A stretch of DNA of 64,000 nucleotides. It comes from Magnetococcus sp. PR-3. Lineage in GTDB: Bacteria > Pseudomonadota > Magnetococcia > Magnetococcales > Magnetococcaceae. Below are positions 52,632 to 62,054 of this stretch, piece after piece. Below the pieces are notes generated by a model, which did not search any database, was not told the origin of the DNA, and saw only the letters and a program-made list of their open reading frames with translations. The position numbers and the translations under genes are program-made. The stretch spans positions 62,001 to 126,000 of the forward strand of contig NZ_JBAHUQ010000015.1 of NCBI RefSeq assembly GCF_036689865.1. The letters run 5' to 3'. Within the stretch, counting starts at the first letter, position 1. Every line of letters starts with the position of its first letter.

Positions 52632-54464
52632 TCAATCTTTGGGTGCTGTGTCCTGCAATCCCAGCAGTTGGAAGACCTCTAAGGGTTCCTGGCGACCTTT
52701 AACGGCATGTTCACCAACATGTTTGGTTGCAAAATTCTCTCCAATACATCCTGCAACCTGTCCACTAACCAAAATAATGGTGCTCTCTTCTGGGGTTGCA
52801 TAGTGCCGCCCCAGGGATTCTAAGCGCTGGCAGCTGTTAACAGTATCGCCAACAATGGTGTAGTTAATGCGGCCAGGGGCTCCAATATTTCCCACAACCA
52901 CATCGCCTAAATGAATGCCAATGCGTATTTGTAGGGTCGGTTTTCCTGCAGCCTGTCGGGCAAGATTGTCCTTTTGCATGGCATCCCGCATGGCTAAGGC
53001 GGCATAACAGGCCTGGGTGGAGGACTCTGGCATGGGATCAGGCGCTCCCCAAAAAGCCATTAAGGCATCTCCAATATACTTATCAATGGTACCACCGGTG
53101 TTCTCGACATGGCTGCCAAGTAGGGTGAAGTGGTCATTAAGCAGGGTAGCAACCTCTGGGGCGGAGAGTGTTTCTGACAAGCTGGTAAAGCCAGCTATGT
53201 CGGTAAACATAACGGCTAATTGCCTTTGATCACTTAGATTATCTAGGTTCTGCTCACCTTGTTGACCTTGAAAATCAATAAGGTTACGCACCAGTTTGCG
53301 TGGAACATACCGTTCAAAGGCTCGTAGGCCTTCGAGCATGCCGTTGTAGCCGTTGGCCAGATCTTTAACCTCGGTAATACGACTGCTGGGCAGCTTTTGT
53401 GCCTGGGTAAATTCCAAATCTCCCAGAGCTGAGGTGTAGCTTGCAGCACGGCGAATGGGTTGAGCAATGCGGCGGCCCAGCCAAACAGCGGCCAAGATGG
53501 CGATAATCAGTGTGACGATGGCTGAAAGTGTGGCTAGAGCCATGCGTTCAAAAGGGGCATCCATCTCAGAGGCATTAACCCAAGCACCCATCAACCATGG
53601 TTCAGGGCCGTAACCTGTCACTTTACCGTATATCACAATGTAGTGTTCATCGCCGATATCGACAGCTCGGGTAAAAGCTCCATGGTTGGCGGCATCTTCC
53701 AGGTGTAGTGGATGGCTCTCTTCATCCCACAAACTGCCCAAAACCATATCCCCAACCCGTTTTAAACCAACTAAGGGGCTTTCAACCGTCTGCTCAGGGT
53801 GGGGTGAGATCAAGTTAGGGTGGGCAATAACATGCTCTTTGCCTTTGAGAATAAAGACCGTGCCATCAAACATATCGCTCATCATGGCGGTTAGTTCTGA
53901 CAGTTGGGCAATGGTCATGAACGCCTGAATACAACTGCCATGTTGATTTTTGATCCACATATCAAACCCTGGTAGGCCGTGGCGTATGCGGGCCTCCCCG
54001 AGTAATTGCTGGTTGTGGCCGCAGGTTTTAGGTCGGGGGGGTGGTTTAAAACGGACCAAAAGGTTATCCGCGGTACGTTGAACCGCATAGGCCTTTCCGG
54101 CAGTAGGCCAATAGACCAGCTCATTAATCTCTTGATGGGTCAACAGTGCGCCACGAATAAGATGAAGTGCAGGGTCATCCAGCCCCGCGTAAATACGGTG
54201 TTCCAGTTCATTGTTAAGACGCAGAAGTTGTTGCCGCGTGTTGTTCACAATGTTCTGCATACCGTACTGCAGTTGAGATTGAACCGTCATGGCCTCCTGA
54301 TTGAACTGTTCATAGATGTTGGTCCAGCCAGCCTTGAGCTGTGGCCATACAGCGGCAAGAAAAGTAACCAGTACCAACATGCCAAAGCTTGTGGCCAGTG
54401 TAATGGTCAATGTAAACGAGCGGCAGGTGTAGTGCTGAGTAGGCAGGCGGCATGACTTAGGCAT
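52632..54464 (-). CDS. Membrane class III adenylate cyclase with periplasmic sensor and HAMP
   Basis: A 610-residue receptor cyclase. The first helix is about 18-40, a large periplasmic Cache-like domain spans about 41-305, the second helix about 310-330, HAMP about 331-385, and CHD cyclase about 410-590 with MFTDIAGFTSLSE and DKYIGDALMAFWG (metal Asp and base lysine), YTIVGDTVN (Thr) and NSCQRLES (Asn/Arg). The Lys/Thr pair predicts cAMP. It sits between the two hydrogenase operons on the opposite strand with no obvious functional link. Confidence 0.92.
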   Translation of the reverse strand: MPKSCRLPTQHYTCRSFTLTITLATSFGMLVLVTFLAAVWPQLKAGWTNIYEQFNQEAMTVQSQLQYGMQNIVNNTRQQLLRLNNELEHRIYAGLDDPALHLIRGALLTHQEINELVYWPTAGKAYAVQRTADNLLVRFKPPPRPKTCGHNQQLLGEARIRHGLPGFDMWIKNQHGSCIQAFMTIAQLSELTAMMSDMFDGTVFILKGKEHVIAHPNLISPHPEQTVESPLVGLKRVGDMVLGSLWDEESHPLHLEDAANHGAFTRAVDIGDEHYIVIYGKVTGYGPEPWLMGAWVNASEMDAPFERMALATLSAIVTLIIAILAAVWLGRRIAQPIRRAASYTSALGDLEFTQAQKLPSSRITEVKDLANGYNGMLEGLRAFERYVPRKLVRNLIDFQGQQGEQNLDNLSDQRQLAVMFTDIAGFTSLSETLSAPEVATLLNDHFTLLGSHVENTGGTIDKYIGDALMAFWGAPDPMPESSTQACYAALAMRDAMQKDNLARQAAGKPTLQIRIGIHLGDVVVGNIGAPGRINYTIVGDTVNSCQRLESLGRHYATPEESTIILVSGQVAGCIGENFATKHVGEHAVKGRQEPLEVFQLLGLQDTAPKD

Positions 54465-54704
54465 GGAGGTCTCAATACGGTTTGAGAATGGTCAGGAGCG
54501 GTGTTGAAGAAAGCCTCATTATAGCGGGTTTTTAAGCGACCAGGAACGTCTGTAGGAAGATTGCTATTTTTGATTGGGCGGTATAAATGAAATGTTTATT
54601 TCCAAAAAGGATAGAAAGTGAAAAGATAGATTACATGATTTTATCAATTTTAGAGTATAGATTTAAAAAACTTAAAGATAACAATTAGATATGTGTGTAG
54701 TGGC

Positions 54705-54721
54705 TTGGCCCGAGCATTGCT
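54705..54721 (+). promoter_or_regulatory. Sigma-54 promoter before hybE
   Basis: TTGGCCCGAGCATTGCT differs from the sigma-54 consensus YTGGCACGRNNNTTGCW at a single position. It lies about 75 bases before hybE. This is one of the clearest promoters in the window. An inverted repeat GTCGA/TCGAC lies at 54738-54756. Confidence 0.85.
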
Positions 54722-54794
54722 CTTTTAAGGGGTGATGTCGATCGGTCTGGTCGACATGGCTACCGTGCAAGCCTAACAAGAAGGAATGATCACC

Positions 54795-55442
54795 ATGGAT
54801 GCCCAGGCATTGATGCAACAACTGGAAGCTACCTTTACAGCCATTGAACAAAACCAGATGCAGGGATTGCCGTTATTGAATCCAATGTTGCATGTCGAAG
54901 CGGTGGGGTTTCAGCGCTGGCAAGAGGGGTGGTTAGGGGTGGTGATTACCCCTTGGTTAATGAATTTAATGTGGTTGCCGGATGACCGTGGTGCATTGGA
55001 AGAGGCCACGTTAGGGGATAAGCAGGATTATAGATTTCCTGAACGAAGCTATACCATGTTGGTTAACGAATTTGAGGGTGTTGGGCGCTGTTGGACGTTT
55101 TCAGTGCACTCCCCAATGTCTGAATTTCCAGCCCATGACACCACGGTGGCGCGGGCAGAGGCTTTTTTAGAGGTGCTGTTAACTGAACGTGATGTGGAAG
55201 AAGAGGAAGATGAGGCGTTGGATGAAGCGCGGATTCAGCGGATTTTAAGCACAGAAGATATCCGATCACTTTATGAAGAAGAGCAGGCCAAGGTGATGGA
55301 AGAGGCGGGTTTGGTGAGTAAAGAGGGGAGTGAGGCGTGTCCGGCCTCTCAAGAGGATGCAGAGCCGTTAAGTGAACGGGTTAAACAACCTGTTAGCCGT
55401 CGAGACCTACTAACGGGACTTCGGGGTGAGGCCGTAGGATGA
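54795..55442 (+). CDS. hybE: HybE/HupJ-type hydrogenase assembly chaperone
   Basis: A protein of about 215 residues. NPMLHVEAVGFQRWQEGWLGVVITPWLMNLMWLP and FPERSYTMLVNEFEGVGRC mark the HybE family, which guards assembly or export of the small subunit. A long acidic middle (ERDVEEEEDEALDEAR) and the C-terminal SRRDLLTGLRG, a Tat-like motif at the wrong end, are also seen in family members. AAGGA is well spaced for ATG 54795; ATG 54786 is too close. It overlaps hupK (ATGA). Confidence 0.9.
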   Translation: MDAQALMQQLEATFTAIEQNQMQGLPLLNPMLHVEAVGFQRWQEGWLGVVITPWLMNLMWLPDDRGALEEATLGDKQDYRFPERSYTMLVNEFEGVGRCWTFSVHSPMSEFPAHDTTVARAEAFLEVLLTERDVEEEEDEALDEARIQRILSTEDIRSLYEEEQAKVMEEAGLVSKEGSEACPASQEDAEPLSERVKQPVSRRDLLTGLRGEAVG

Positions 55443-56572
55443 GCTTGGAAGGGGAGCTGAAGATCACCATTGGTGTCACTGAAAAGGGGCCTAATCAGGT
55501 AGAGATTTTCTCTTCACGTTTGGTTGGCGCTTCACGGGTGTTAGAAGGAAAAACCATTGATGAGGTGCTCTATTTACTCCCCAAGCTGTTTGTCGTGTGT
55601 GGCCATGCACAGCACGTTGCAGGTTATCGGGCCATTGCGGCTCTCAAAGGTAGTGAAGACCACAGTTCCAAACAGGCTCAGCGTATTGCTATGGAGAGCG
55701 TTAAAGAGCATCTATGGCGCATGTTGCTAAGCTGGCCTGAAGCGGTTGGTTTATCACAAGACCCCCAGGCCATGCGATCTGTGCTGCAAACCCAACAAGC
55801 CCATACTCAAGCGTTGGTTGAGGGCGAAGGGTTGAGCGCAGAGACATGGTTGCCCTTGCACACCATGTTAGAGGAGTACCTGCTGGGTGTTTCACCTCAA
55901 ACATGGCTGGCTTGGGAGCGTGTAGAGGATCTGCAGCAATGGGCGCAGCGTGAAACGACGCTGGCGGCCCGTATGATCAACCATGTGTGGGGGCAAGGTA
56001 TGGCAGCTGTTGGTGCGTGTGCATCAAACAGGTTACCGGCTCTTTCTGGTGAAGAGCTTGGTCGAAGTATGAAAAATAGTGATTTTCTTGCTCAACCAAT
56101 GTGGCAAGGTCAGTGTTGTGAGAGCTCCTGCTACAGTCGTACACAGAGCGCTTTGCTCACCTCTGTGAGCCAAGTGTATGGGCATGGTTTGATATCCCGC
56201 TTGGTTGCCCGTCTGACCGAACTTTGCCAGCTTTACGAGGCCCTGCGTACCAAGGACCCCAGCTTGAGTCAGCGCTTATTACCCGCAGCTGCGTTGGTCA
56301 AAGATGGTGCGGTCGGCCTGGTGGAGGCAGCAAGAGGGCGGTTGGCGCATCGTGTAGAACTGGCGGGTGAGCAGGTGACAAGTTATCGGATTTTAGCCCC
56401 TACGGAGTGGAATTTTCATCCAGCGGGTGTGGTGGCTCAAAGCTTATCTGGCTTACGGGGAGAGGTCGCGACAGTACAAGCTCAGGCACATCTTCTGATC
56501 CAGGCGGTTGATCCTTGTGTGGGGTATAAGCTCATGGTGTATGAGGTGGGGGAGGAGGGGGGCGATGTCTGA
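55439..56572 (+). CDS. hupK: HupK-type hydrogenase assembly protein (degenerate large subunit)
   Basis: A 377-residue paralogue of [NiFe] large subunits used in maturation. The N-terminal metal motif is reduced to LFVVCGHAQHVAGYRA, and the C-terminal DPCxxCxxH has become DPCVGYKLM, so it cannot hold the full NiFe site. GLVEAARGRLAHRV and YRILAPTEWNFHP retain the large-subunit core. It lies between hybE and the regulator genes, overlapping both. Confidence 0.88.
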   Translation: MSLEGELKITIGVTEKGPNQVEIFSSRLVGASRVLEGKTIDEVLYLLPKLFVVCGHAQHVAGYRAIAALKGSEDHSSKQAQRIAMESVKEHLWRMLLSWPEAVGLSQDPQAMRSVLQTQQAHTQALVEGEGLSAETWLPLHTMLEEYLLGVSPQTWLAWERVEDLQQWAQRETTLAARMINHVWGQGMAAVGACASNRLPALSGEELGRSMKNSDFLAQPMWQGQCCESSCYSRTQSALLTSVSQVYGHGLISRLVARLTELCQLYEALRTKDPSLSQRLLPAAALVKDGAVGLVEAARGRLAHRVELAGEQVTSYRILAPTEWNFHPAGVVAQSLSGLRGEVATVQAQAHLLIQAVDPCVGYKLMVYEVGEEGGDV

Positions 56573-58046
56573 ACTACCAACCATCCTGATTGTGGATGAT
56601 GAGGTCCGATCCTTAGAAGCTCTAACACGTATTTTGGATGAGGATTTTGATGTCAAGACTGCGGCAACCATTGGCGAGGCCGATGCGATCTTGCAAAAAG
56701 AGTGGGTGCAGGTTGTGTTATGTGATCAGCGCATGCCAGAGACCACAGGGGTTACCTACTTAAAAAGATTACGTGATCATTATCCAGATGTTATCCGTAT
56801 GATTATATCTGGTTATACCGACCCTGAAGATATTATCCATGCCGTGAATGATGCGGGTATTTACCAGTATGTTACCAAACCGTGGCATCCGGATACGCTT
56901 ATTCTTACCCTAAAAAATGCAACCCGGCTGTTTACTTTACAAAAGCAGAATCAGGCTCTGTCTGTTGAGGTGAAAATGACACCACAACGGCTGGATGATG
57001 CCATGCGTCGCAAGCGAGAAGGGTTGCGGAACCGTTTTGCGCAGAACGATGGCATTGTCCGTAGCGCCAACAGCTGTATGAACCATGTTTGCGATAAGCT
57101 AAAAAAAGTATCCCCTTTTGATGTCTCGGTGCTGCTTACTGGGGATTCCGGTACCGGTAAAGAGCTTGCAGCCCGTGCGTTACACTACAGCAGTCTGCGC
57201 TGGGACAAAGCCTTTGTGGTGGAAAATTGTGGGGCACTGCCCGACCAGTTGCTGGAAAGTGAGCTGTTTGGCTATAAAAAAGGGGCTTTTACCGGGGCTG
57301 TGGAGGATCGGGTTGGTCTATTTGAGCGGGCCGATGGGGGAACCGTTTTTTTGGATGAAATTGGGGAGATCTCGCCCGCTTTTCAGGTGAAACTACTGCG
57401 GGTTCTGCAAGAGGGGGAGATCCGTCCTTTGGGAAGCAGTCGTTCACGCAAAGTGGATGTACGTATAATTGCAGCGACGAACAAAGATCTGGAAACGGAG
57501 ATGCTATCCGGCCGTTTTCGTCCAGATCTCTATTATCGCTTAGCGACGGTTACCGTCTATTTACCCCCCCTTAAAGCCCGTGTGCAGGATATTCCAGCCC
57601 TTGCTCATGCTCTCTTGGAGCAGGCGATGGAGAGTCTGGGTAAGCAGATTGAAGGTTTTAGTGCTGAATGTTTGGCTTCTATGCAGGGCTACCCCTGGCC
57701 CGGTAATGTGCGGGAGTTACAAAACGAGATTCAACACATGCTGGTTATGGCCGATGGCGATATCTTGGGTGCCGAGCTGCTTTCTCCCCGGGTATTACAA
57801 GGTGCTCCAACTCAGGAAGTTGGTGATGATCTACAGTTGTTAGGGGGTATGCAAGGTACCTTAAAAGAGCGGGTTGAATCCTTGGAGGCGCGAATTGTAC
57901 GGGAGACTTTGATTCGGCATCGCTGGAACAAAAGTCGTGCAGCCAAGGAGTTGGGGTTATCCCGAGTGGGGCTGCGCAGCAAACTGGAACGGTATGGTTT
58001 AGAAAAGGTAGAAGCCATCTCAAAAGAAGAGATCGCCCATGGATAA
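56565..58046 (+). CDS. hupR: HupR/HoxA-type sigma-54 response regulator for hydrogenase
   Basis: A 493-residue NtrC-family activator. Receiver domain (1-125) with acidic D11/D12 and phospho-acceptor D54 in VVLCDQRMP. AAA+ domain (about 165-400) with Walker A GDSGTGKE, sigma-54 contact loop GAFTGA, and DGGTVFLDEIGE. C-terminal Fis-type HTH NKSRAAKELGLSRVGLRSKL. It should act on the sigma-54 promoters at 54705 and 45868. In HupR/HoxA systems the unphosphorylated form is the activator. Overlaps hupK by 8 bases. Confidence 0.93.
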   Translation: MSELPTILIVDDEVRSLEALTRILDEDFDVKTAATIGEADAILQKEWVQVVLCDQRMPETTGVTYLKRLRDHYPDVIRMIISGYTDPEDIIHAVNDAGIYQYVTKPWHPDTLILTLKNATRLFTLQKQNQALSVEVKMTPQRLDDAMRRKREGLRNRFAQNDGIVRSANSCMNHVCDKLKKVSPFDVSVLLTGDSGTGKELAARALHYSSLRWDKAFVVENCGALPDQLLESELFGYKKGAFTGAVEDRVGLFERADGGTVFLDEIGEISPAFQVKLLRVLQEGEIRPLGSSRSRKVDVRIIAATNKDLETEMLSGRFRPDLYYRLATVTVYLPPLKARVQDIPALAHALLEQAMESLGKQIEGFSAECLASMQGYPWPGNVRELQNEIQHMLVMADGDILGAELLSPRVLQGAPTQEVGDDLQLLGGMQGTLKERVESLEARIVRETLIRHRWNKSRAAKELGLSRVGLRSKLERYGLEKVEAISKEEIAHG

Positions 58047-59436
58047 GAGCCAAACCAGTCTCATAGAGCTGGCTGCGGGTGATGACTCCCTGGACCTTAC
58101 GGCCTCTTCAGAAGAGGCGTGGATTCAAGTGATCCAAAAGATGGATGAAGCGTATGCCGATCTGGTTCACACCCAAGTGGAGCTGGAGCGGCAAAATGAA
58201 GCCCTGGCCGCAGCCAACCGGTTTATTGAAAGTGTGCTGACCTCCATGACAGATGTCTTGATTGTCTGTGATATGCAGGGGCAGATTGAGCAGGTCAATG
58301 AAGCATTAGGTCAGATCACAGGTTTGAGTACGGAGAAGCTGTTAACGCAAAATGTCACTGAGATTTTGCAGATGGATGCTGCACAGCAAAGCCGTATTTT
58401 CTGGGAAATGTTGCAGATGGATGCTGTCTCTAGCACCAATGACAACGGCGGCCCCACCAGTATGCAGGATTGTGAAGTTCACCTGACGGGGTTTGATGGT
58501 CACCCGACCCCTTTAACCATGAATGTCTCCCCACGTCTGGATGGGGATGGACGTGTGGTTGGTGTGGTTCTGATCGGACGCCCGATTGGGGAGCTACGAC
58601 GTGCCTATGATGATTTAAACCAGACGCATCAAGCCTTGAAGCAGACCCAACAACGCTTGGTGCATTCAGAAAAAATGGCCTCTCTGGGGCGCCTAGTCGC
58701 TGGTGTTGCCCATGAATTGAACAACCCCATCAGCTTTGTGTTTGGCAATATGCATGCGCTCAAACGCTATGGTACACGGATTGGTGATTATCTAAAAAAG
58801 ACGGAAAAACCGCTTAAAGAAGAGGTGTTAGAGGATCTCCGTCGTCATTATAAAATTGATCGAACCATGGCGGATCTGGATCCATTAATTGAAGGGACCC
58901 TGGAAGGTGCGGAACGGGTTCGGGATATTATTCAAGATCTACGGGGGTATTCCGGTGGTCAGCGAGAGAGCTTACGTAGTTATGATCTAAATGAAGTCAT
59001 TGCCACAGCCACCCAATGGGTAACCAATGCTGCACGCATTAAGCCGGATGTGCATCAACACCTTGTGCCTGGGCTTTCACTGCATGGGCGGCGGGGGCAA
59101 GTGCATCAAATTTTGGTTAACCTGGTGCAAAATGCTGTAGATGTGATGGAAGGTATGGAAAAGCCCTCTCTGTCGGTGCGTTGTGAGGTTGTTGGACCCC
59201 AGGTTCATATTCAGGTGATGGATGATGGACCTGGGATTGAAGAGGAAGATTTGCATCAGCTGTTTGATCCTTTTTTCACGACCAAACCTGTGGGTAAAGG
59301 GACTGGGCTTGGGCTCTATATTAGCTATGGTTTAGCCCAGGATCAGGGGGGTGAGTTAACCGCGCATAATCACGCCCAGGGTGGGGCCTGTTTTACCCTG
59401 ACGTTGCCGCTGGAGGGTGAGGAGCATCATGGCTAA
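58039..59436 (+). CDS. hupT: HupT/HoxJ-type sensor histidine kinase
   Basis: A 465-residue soluble kinase without membrane helices. PAS-like domain at about 62-185, then a coiled coil, HisKA with phospho-His in VAGVAHELNNPISFVFGN, and HATPase with LVNLVQNAVDVM, DDGPGIEEEDLHQLFDPFFTT and GKGTGLGLYIS. In known systems HupT/HoxJ forms a complex with HupUV and phosphorylates HupR when H2 is absent. It overlaps hupR and hupU by 8 bases each. Confidence 0.93.
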   Translation: MDKSQTSLIELAAGDDSLDLTASSEEAWIQVIQKMDEAYADLVHTQVELERQNEALAAANRFIESVLTSMTDVLIVCDMQGQIEQVNEALGQITGLSTEKLLTQNVTEILQMDAAQQSRIFWEMLQMDAVSSTNDNGGPTSMQDCEVHLTGFDGHPTPLTMNVSPRLDGDGRVVGVVLIGRPIGELRRAYDDLNQTHQALKQTQQRLVHSEKMASLGRLVAGVAHELNNPISFVFGNMHALKRYGTRIGDYLKKTEKPLKEEVLEDLRRHYKIDRTMADLDPLIEGTLEGAERVRDIIQDLRGYSGGQRESLRSYDLNEVIATATQWVTNAARIKPDVHQHLVPGLSLHGRRGQVHQILVNLVQNAVDVMEGMEKPSLSVRCEVVGPQVHIQVMDDGPGIEEEDLHQLFDPFFTTKPVGKGTGLGLYISYGLAQDQGGELTAHNHAQGGACFTLTLPLEGEEHHG

Positions 59437-60436
59437 AACTCGTAAACGTATGATGTGGCTGCAGTCCGGTGGATGTGGCGGCTGTTCCCTTTCTTTACTG
59501 TGTGCAGAGAACCCGGATCTCTACACCGCGCTGGACAGTGCTGGCATTGAACTGCTCTATCATCCTGCGCTTAGTGTGGGTAATGGCGAGGATTTTCATA
59601 AGCTGCTACGACGTATTCTTAATGGCGAGGAGTGCTTGGATCTGCTCTGTCTAGAAGGTGCGGTGGTGACAGGACCCAATGGCACAGGTGCGTTTCATCG
59701 TTTATCAGGCAGTGGACGGCCCATGAAGGATGTGGTGAGTGATCTGGCCGCTGTGGCGGGGCAGGTGGTTGCTGTAGGCAGTTGTGCGGCGTTTGGCGGC
59801 ATAACCGCAGGTGGGGGGAACCCGGCTGAAGCGACAGGTTTGCACTATGATGGTGCGATGATCGGCGGGCTGTTAGGGAAAGACTTTTTATCGGAACAAG
59901 GTCTACCGGTGATTAATATTGCGGGGTGTCCGACCCACCCCAGTTGGGTGATTGAGACCCTGGCACAATTGACGGATGGCCATTTAACCACGGCAGATTT
60001 AGACCCTTTAAACCGACCTCGGGCCTATACCGATACCCTGGTGCATCATGGTTGCCCCAGGAATGAGTTCTATGAATATAAAGCCAGTGCCGAAAAAAAA
60101 GCCGACCTGGGTTGCTTGATGGAGCATCTTGGCTGCTTGGGTACTCAGGCTCATGCAGACTGTAATATCCGCCTATGGAATGGGGAGGGGTCCTGTTTGC
60201 GCGGTGGGTACGCCTGTATTAACTGTACAGCACCTAATTTTCAAGATCCTGGTCATACTTTCACGGTTACGCCCAAAGTTGCGGGTATTCCCGTTGGCTT
60301 GCCGACAGATATGCCTAAAGCGTGGTTTGTGGCGCTGGCCTCCCTGTCAAAAGCGGCGACACCAGAGCGGTTGCGTGAGAACGCTCTGACCGATCATATT
60401 CGTATTCCCCCAGCTACCCCCGTGGAGAAACCATGA
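59429..60436 (+). CDS. hupU: H2-sensing regulatory hydrogenase small subunit
   Basis: A 335-residue small subunit with proximal cluster motif WLQSGGCGGCSLSLLC, GSCAAFGG, AGCPTHPS and distal cysteines (CLMEHLGCLG, CINCTAPNF). It has no Tat signal peptide or C-terminal anchor, as expected for the cytoplasmic regulatory hydrogenase (HupU/HoxB, group 2b). ATG 59429 overlaps hupT; it overlaps hupV by ATGA. Confidence 0.94.
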   Translation: MAKTRKRMMWLQSGGCGGCSLSLLCAENPDLYTALDSAGIELLYHPALSVGNGEDFHKLLRRILNGEECLDLLCLEGAVVTGPNGTGAFHRLSGSGRPMKDVVSDLAAVAGQVVAVGSCAAFGGITAGGGNPAEATGLHYDGAMIGGLLGKDFLSEQGLPVINIAGCPTHPSWVIETLAQLTDGHLTTADLDPLNRPRAYTDTLVHHGCPRNEFYEYKASAEKKADLGCLMEHLGCLGTQAHADCNIRLWNGEGSCLRGGYACINCTAPNFQDPGHTFTVTPKVAGIPVGLPTDMPKAWFVALASLSKAATPERLRENALTDHIRIPPATPVEKP

Positions 60437-61887
60437 GTAAACGTCAGGTGTTGGGGCCCTTCAACCGTGTTGAGGGGGATTTGGAAGTACAGATTGATCG
60501 GGTGGGCGATCGGGTTACAGATGCTTGGGTGGTCTCCCCGCTATTCCGTGGGTTTGAACGCATGCTGGTGGGTAAGGACCCATGGGATGCCCTGGTTTAT
60601 GTGCCTAGAATTTGTGGGATCTGTTCAGTCTCTCAATCGGTCGCTTCTGCTCAAGCGTTGGCGGATCTGGCCGGTGTGCAGATGCCCAAAAATGGGCAGT
60701 TGACCACCAACTTAATGTTGGCGGCTGAGAATGTGGCAGATCATCTGACCCATTTTTACCTCTTTTTTATGCCGGATTTTGCCCGGCCTATCTATGCCCA
60801 GGAGAGTTGGTATGAGGGCGTCTTGAAACGGTTTAAAGCTGTGGATGGATCAGCCGCTCGGGCTGCCTTGCCTGCACGGGCTCAATTTCTTCATTTAATG
60901 GGCATTTTGGCCGGTAAATGGCCGCATTCCCTGGCGTTACAACCTGGAGGATCCACCCGTGCTGTGGAAGCCAGGGAAAAAAGTCGGATGAAGGGCATCT
61001 TAATGGGGTTCCGGCAGTTCCTGGAGACCACATTGTTTGGCGATCGCCTCGAAACGATGGTGGCTTTATCTGACGCGGATGCATTATCACGCTGGTCTCA
61101 AAAACATCCACCAGAGCAGAGTGATTTTCGTTGGTTTTTATACCTGTCTGACCAGTTAAACCTGCACACCTTAGGTCAAGGGTGTCGGCAGTTTATGAGC
61201 TATGGTGCTTATGAGGTAGAGGGTTCTTCACTCTTTTCTGCCGGTGTTTGGAACGGTCAGCAGCGATCCCCTTTGGATCCCGCGTTCATTACGGAAGATG
61301 TAAGCCACAGTTGGATGCTCCATGACGAGCAAGCGCGCCATCCTTTGGAGGGTAAAACCATACCGGACCCAGACCAGCAGCAGGGGTATAGTTGGTGTAA
61401 AGCGCCCCGTTTAGAGGGGGCGGTGATGGAGGTAGGGGCCTTAGCCCGGCAGCAGGTTGCAGGTCACCCCCTGATACGTGATTTGGTGGCGCAAAGTGGG
61501 GGGAATGTTCATAACCGGGTTGTGGCGCGTTTGTTAGAAATGGCCCGTGTGGTGTTAGCCATGGAAACATGGGTGGATGAGGTTGTACCCAAAAGCCCCT
61601 TTTGCCTGGAAACTAAACTTCCAGAGGCTGGGCAGGGTGTGGGTATGGTCGAGGCTGCGAGAGGCAGCTTAGGGCATTGGTACCGTGTGGATAATGGCCG
61701 AATGCGCAACGCCCAGATTGTGGCACCGACGACATGGAATTTTTCACCGCGTGATCAGGCAGGGGTGCGTGGAGCCTTAGAGCAGGCCTTGCAGGATACA
61801 CCGATTCGGCAAGGAGAAAGGGACCCTGTGGCGGTGCAGCATATTGTGCGTTCGTTTGATCCGTGTATGGTCTGTACTGTGCATTAG
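60433..61887 (+). CDS. hupV: H2-sensing regulatory hydrogenase large subunit
   Basis: A 484-residue catalytic subunit with L1 motif RICGICSVSQS and C-terminal DPCMVCTVH. The protein ends exactly at that histidine, so no maturation peptide exists and no endopeptidase is needed, a hallmark of HupV/HoxC sensors. FNRVEGDLEVQI opens the chain. It ends the operon; the following 167 bases contain no clear terminator. Confidence 0.95.
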   Translation: MSKRQVLGPFNRVEGDLEVQIDRVGDRVTDAWVVSPLFRGFERMLVGKDPWDALVYVPRICGICSVSQSVASAQALADLAGVQMPKNGQLTTNLMLAAENVADHLTHFYLFFMPDFARPIYAQESWYEGVLKRFKAVDGSAARAALPARAQFLHLMGILAGKWPHSLALQPGGSTRAVEAREKSRMKGILMGFRQFLETTLFGDRLETMVALSDADALSRWSQKHPPEQSDFRWFLYLSDQLNLHTLGQGCRQFMSYGAYEVEGSSLFSAGVWNGQQRSPLDPAFITEDVSHSWMLHDEQARHPLEGKTIPDPDQQQGYSWCKAPRLEGAVMEVGALARQQVAGHPLIRDLVAQSGGNVHNRVVARLLEMARVVLAMETWVDEVVPKSPFCLETKLPEAGQGVGMVEAARGSLGHWYRVDNGRMRNAQIVAPTTWNFSPRDQAGVRGALEQALQDTPIRQGERDPVAVQHIVRSFDPCMVCTVH

Positions 61888-62054
61888 CATTACCAATAAA
61901 AGTGGTGATACCAATCAATTGATAGTTCCAAGCATAAGAATATATTTAATTGATGGTGTATAAATGTTTTTATTATACAAAAAAAAGATATTAAATTTGT
62001 GGCAATCGCTGTAATGTAAAGTATCGAAAAGTTTTACATTGGAGGGGGGTCTTC

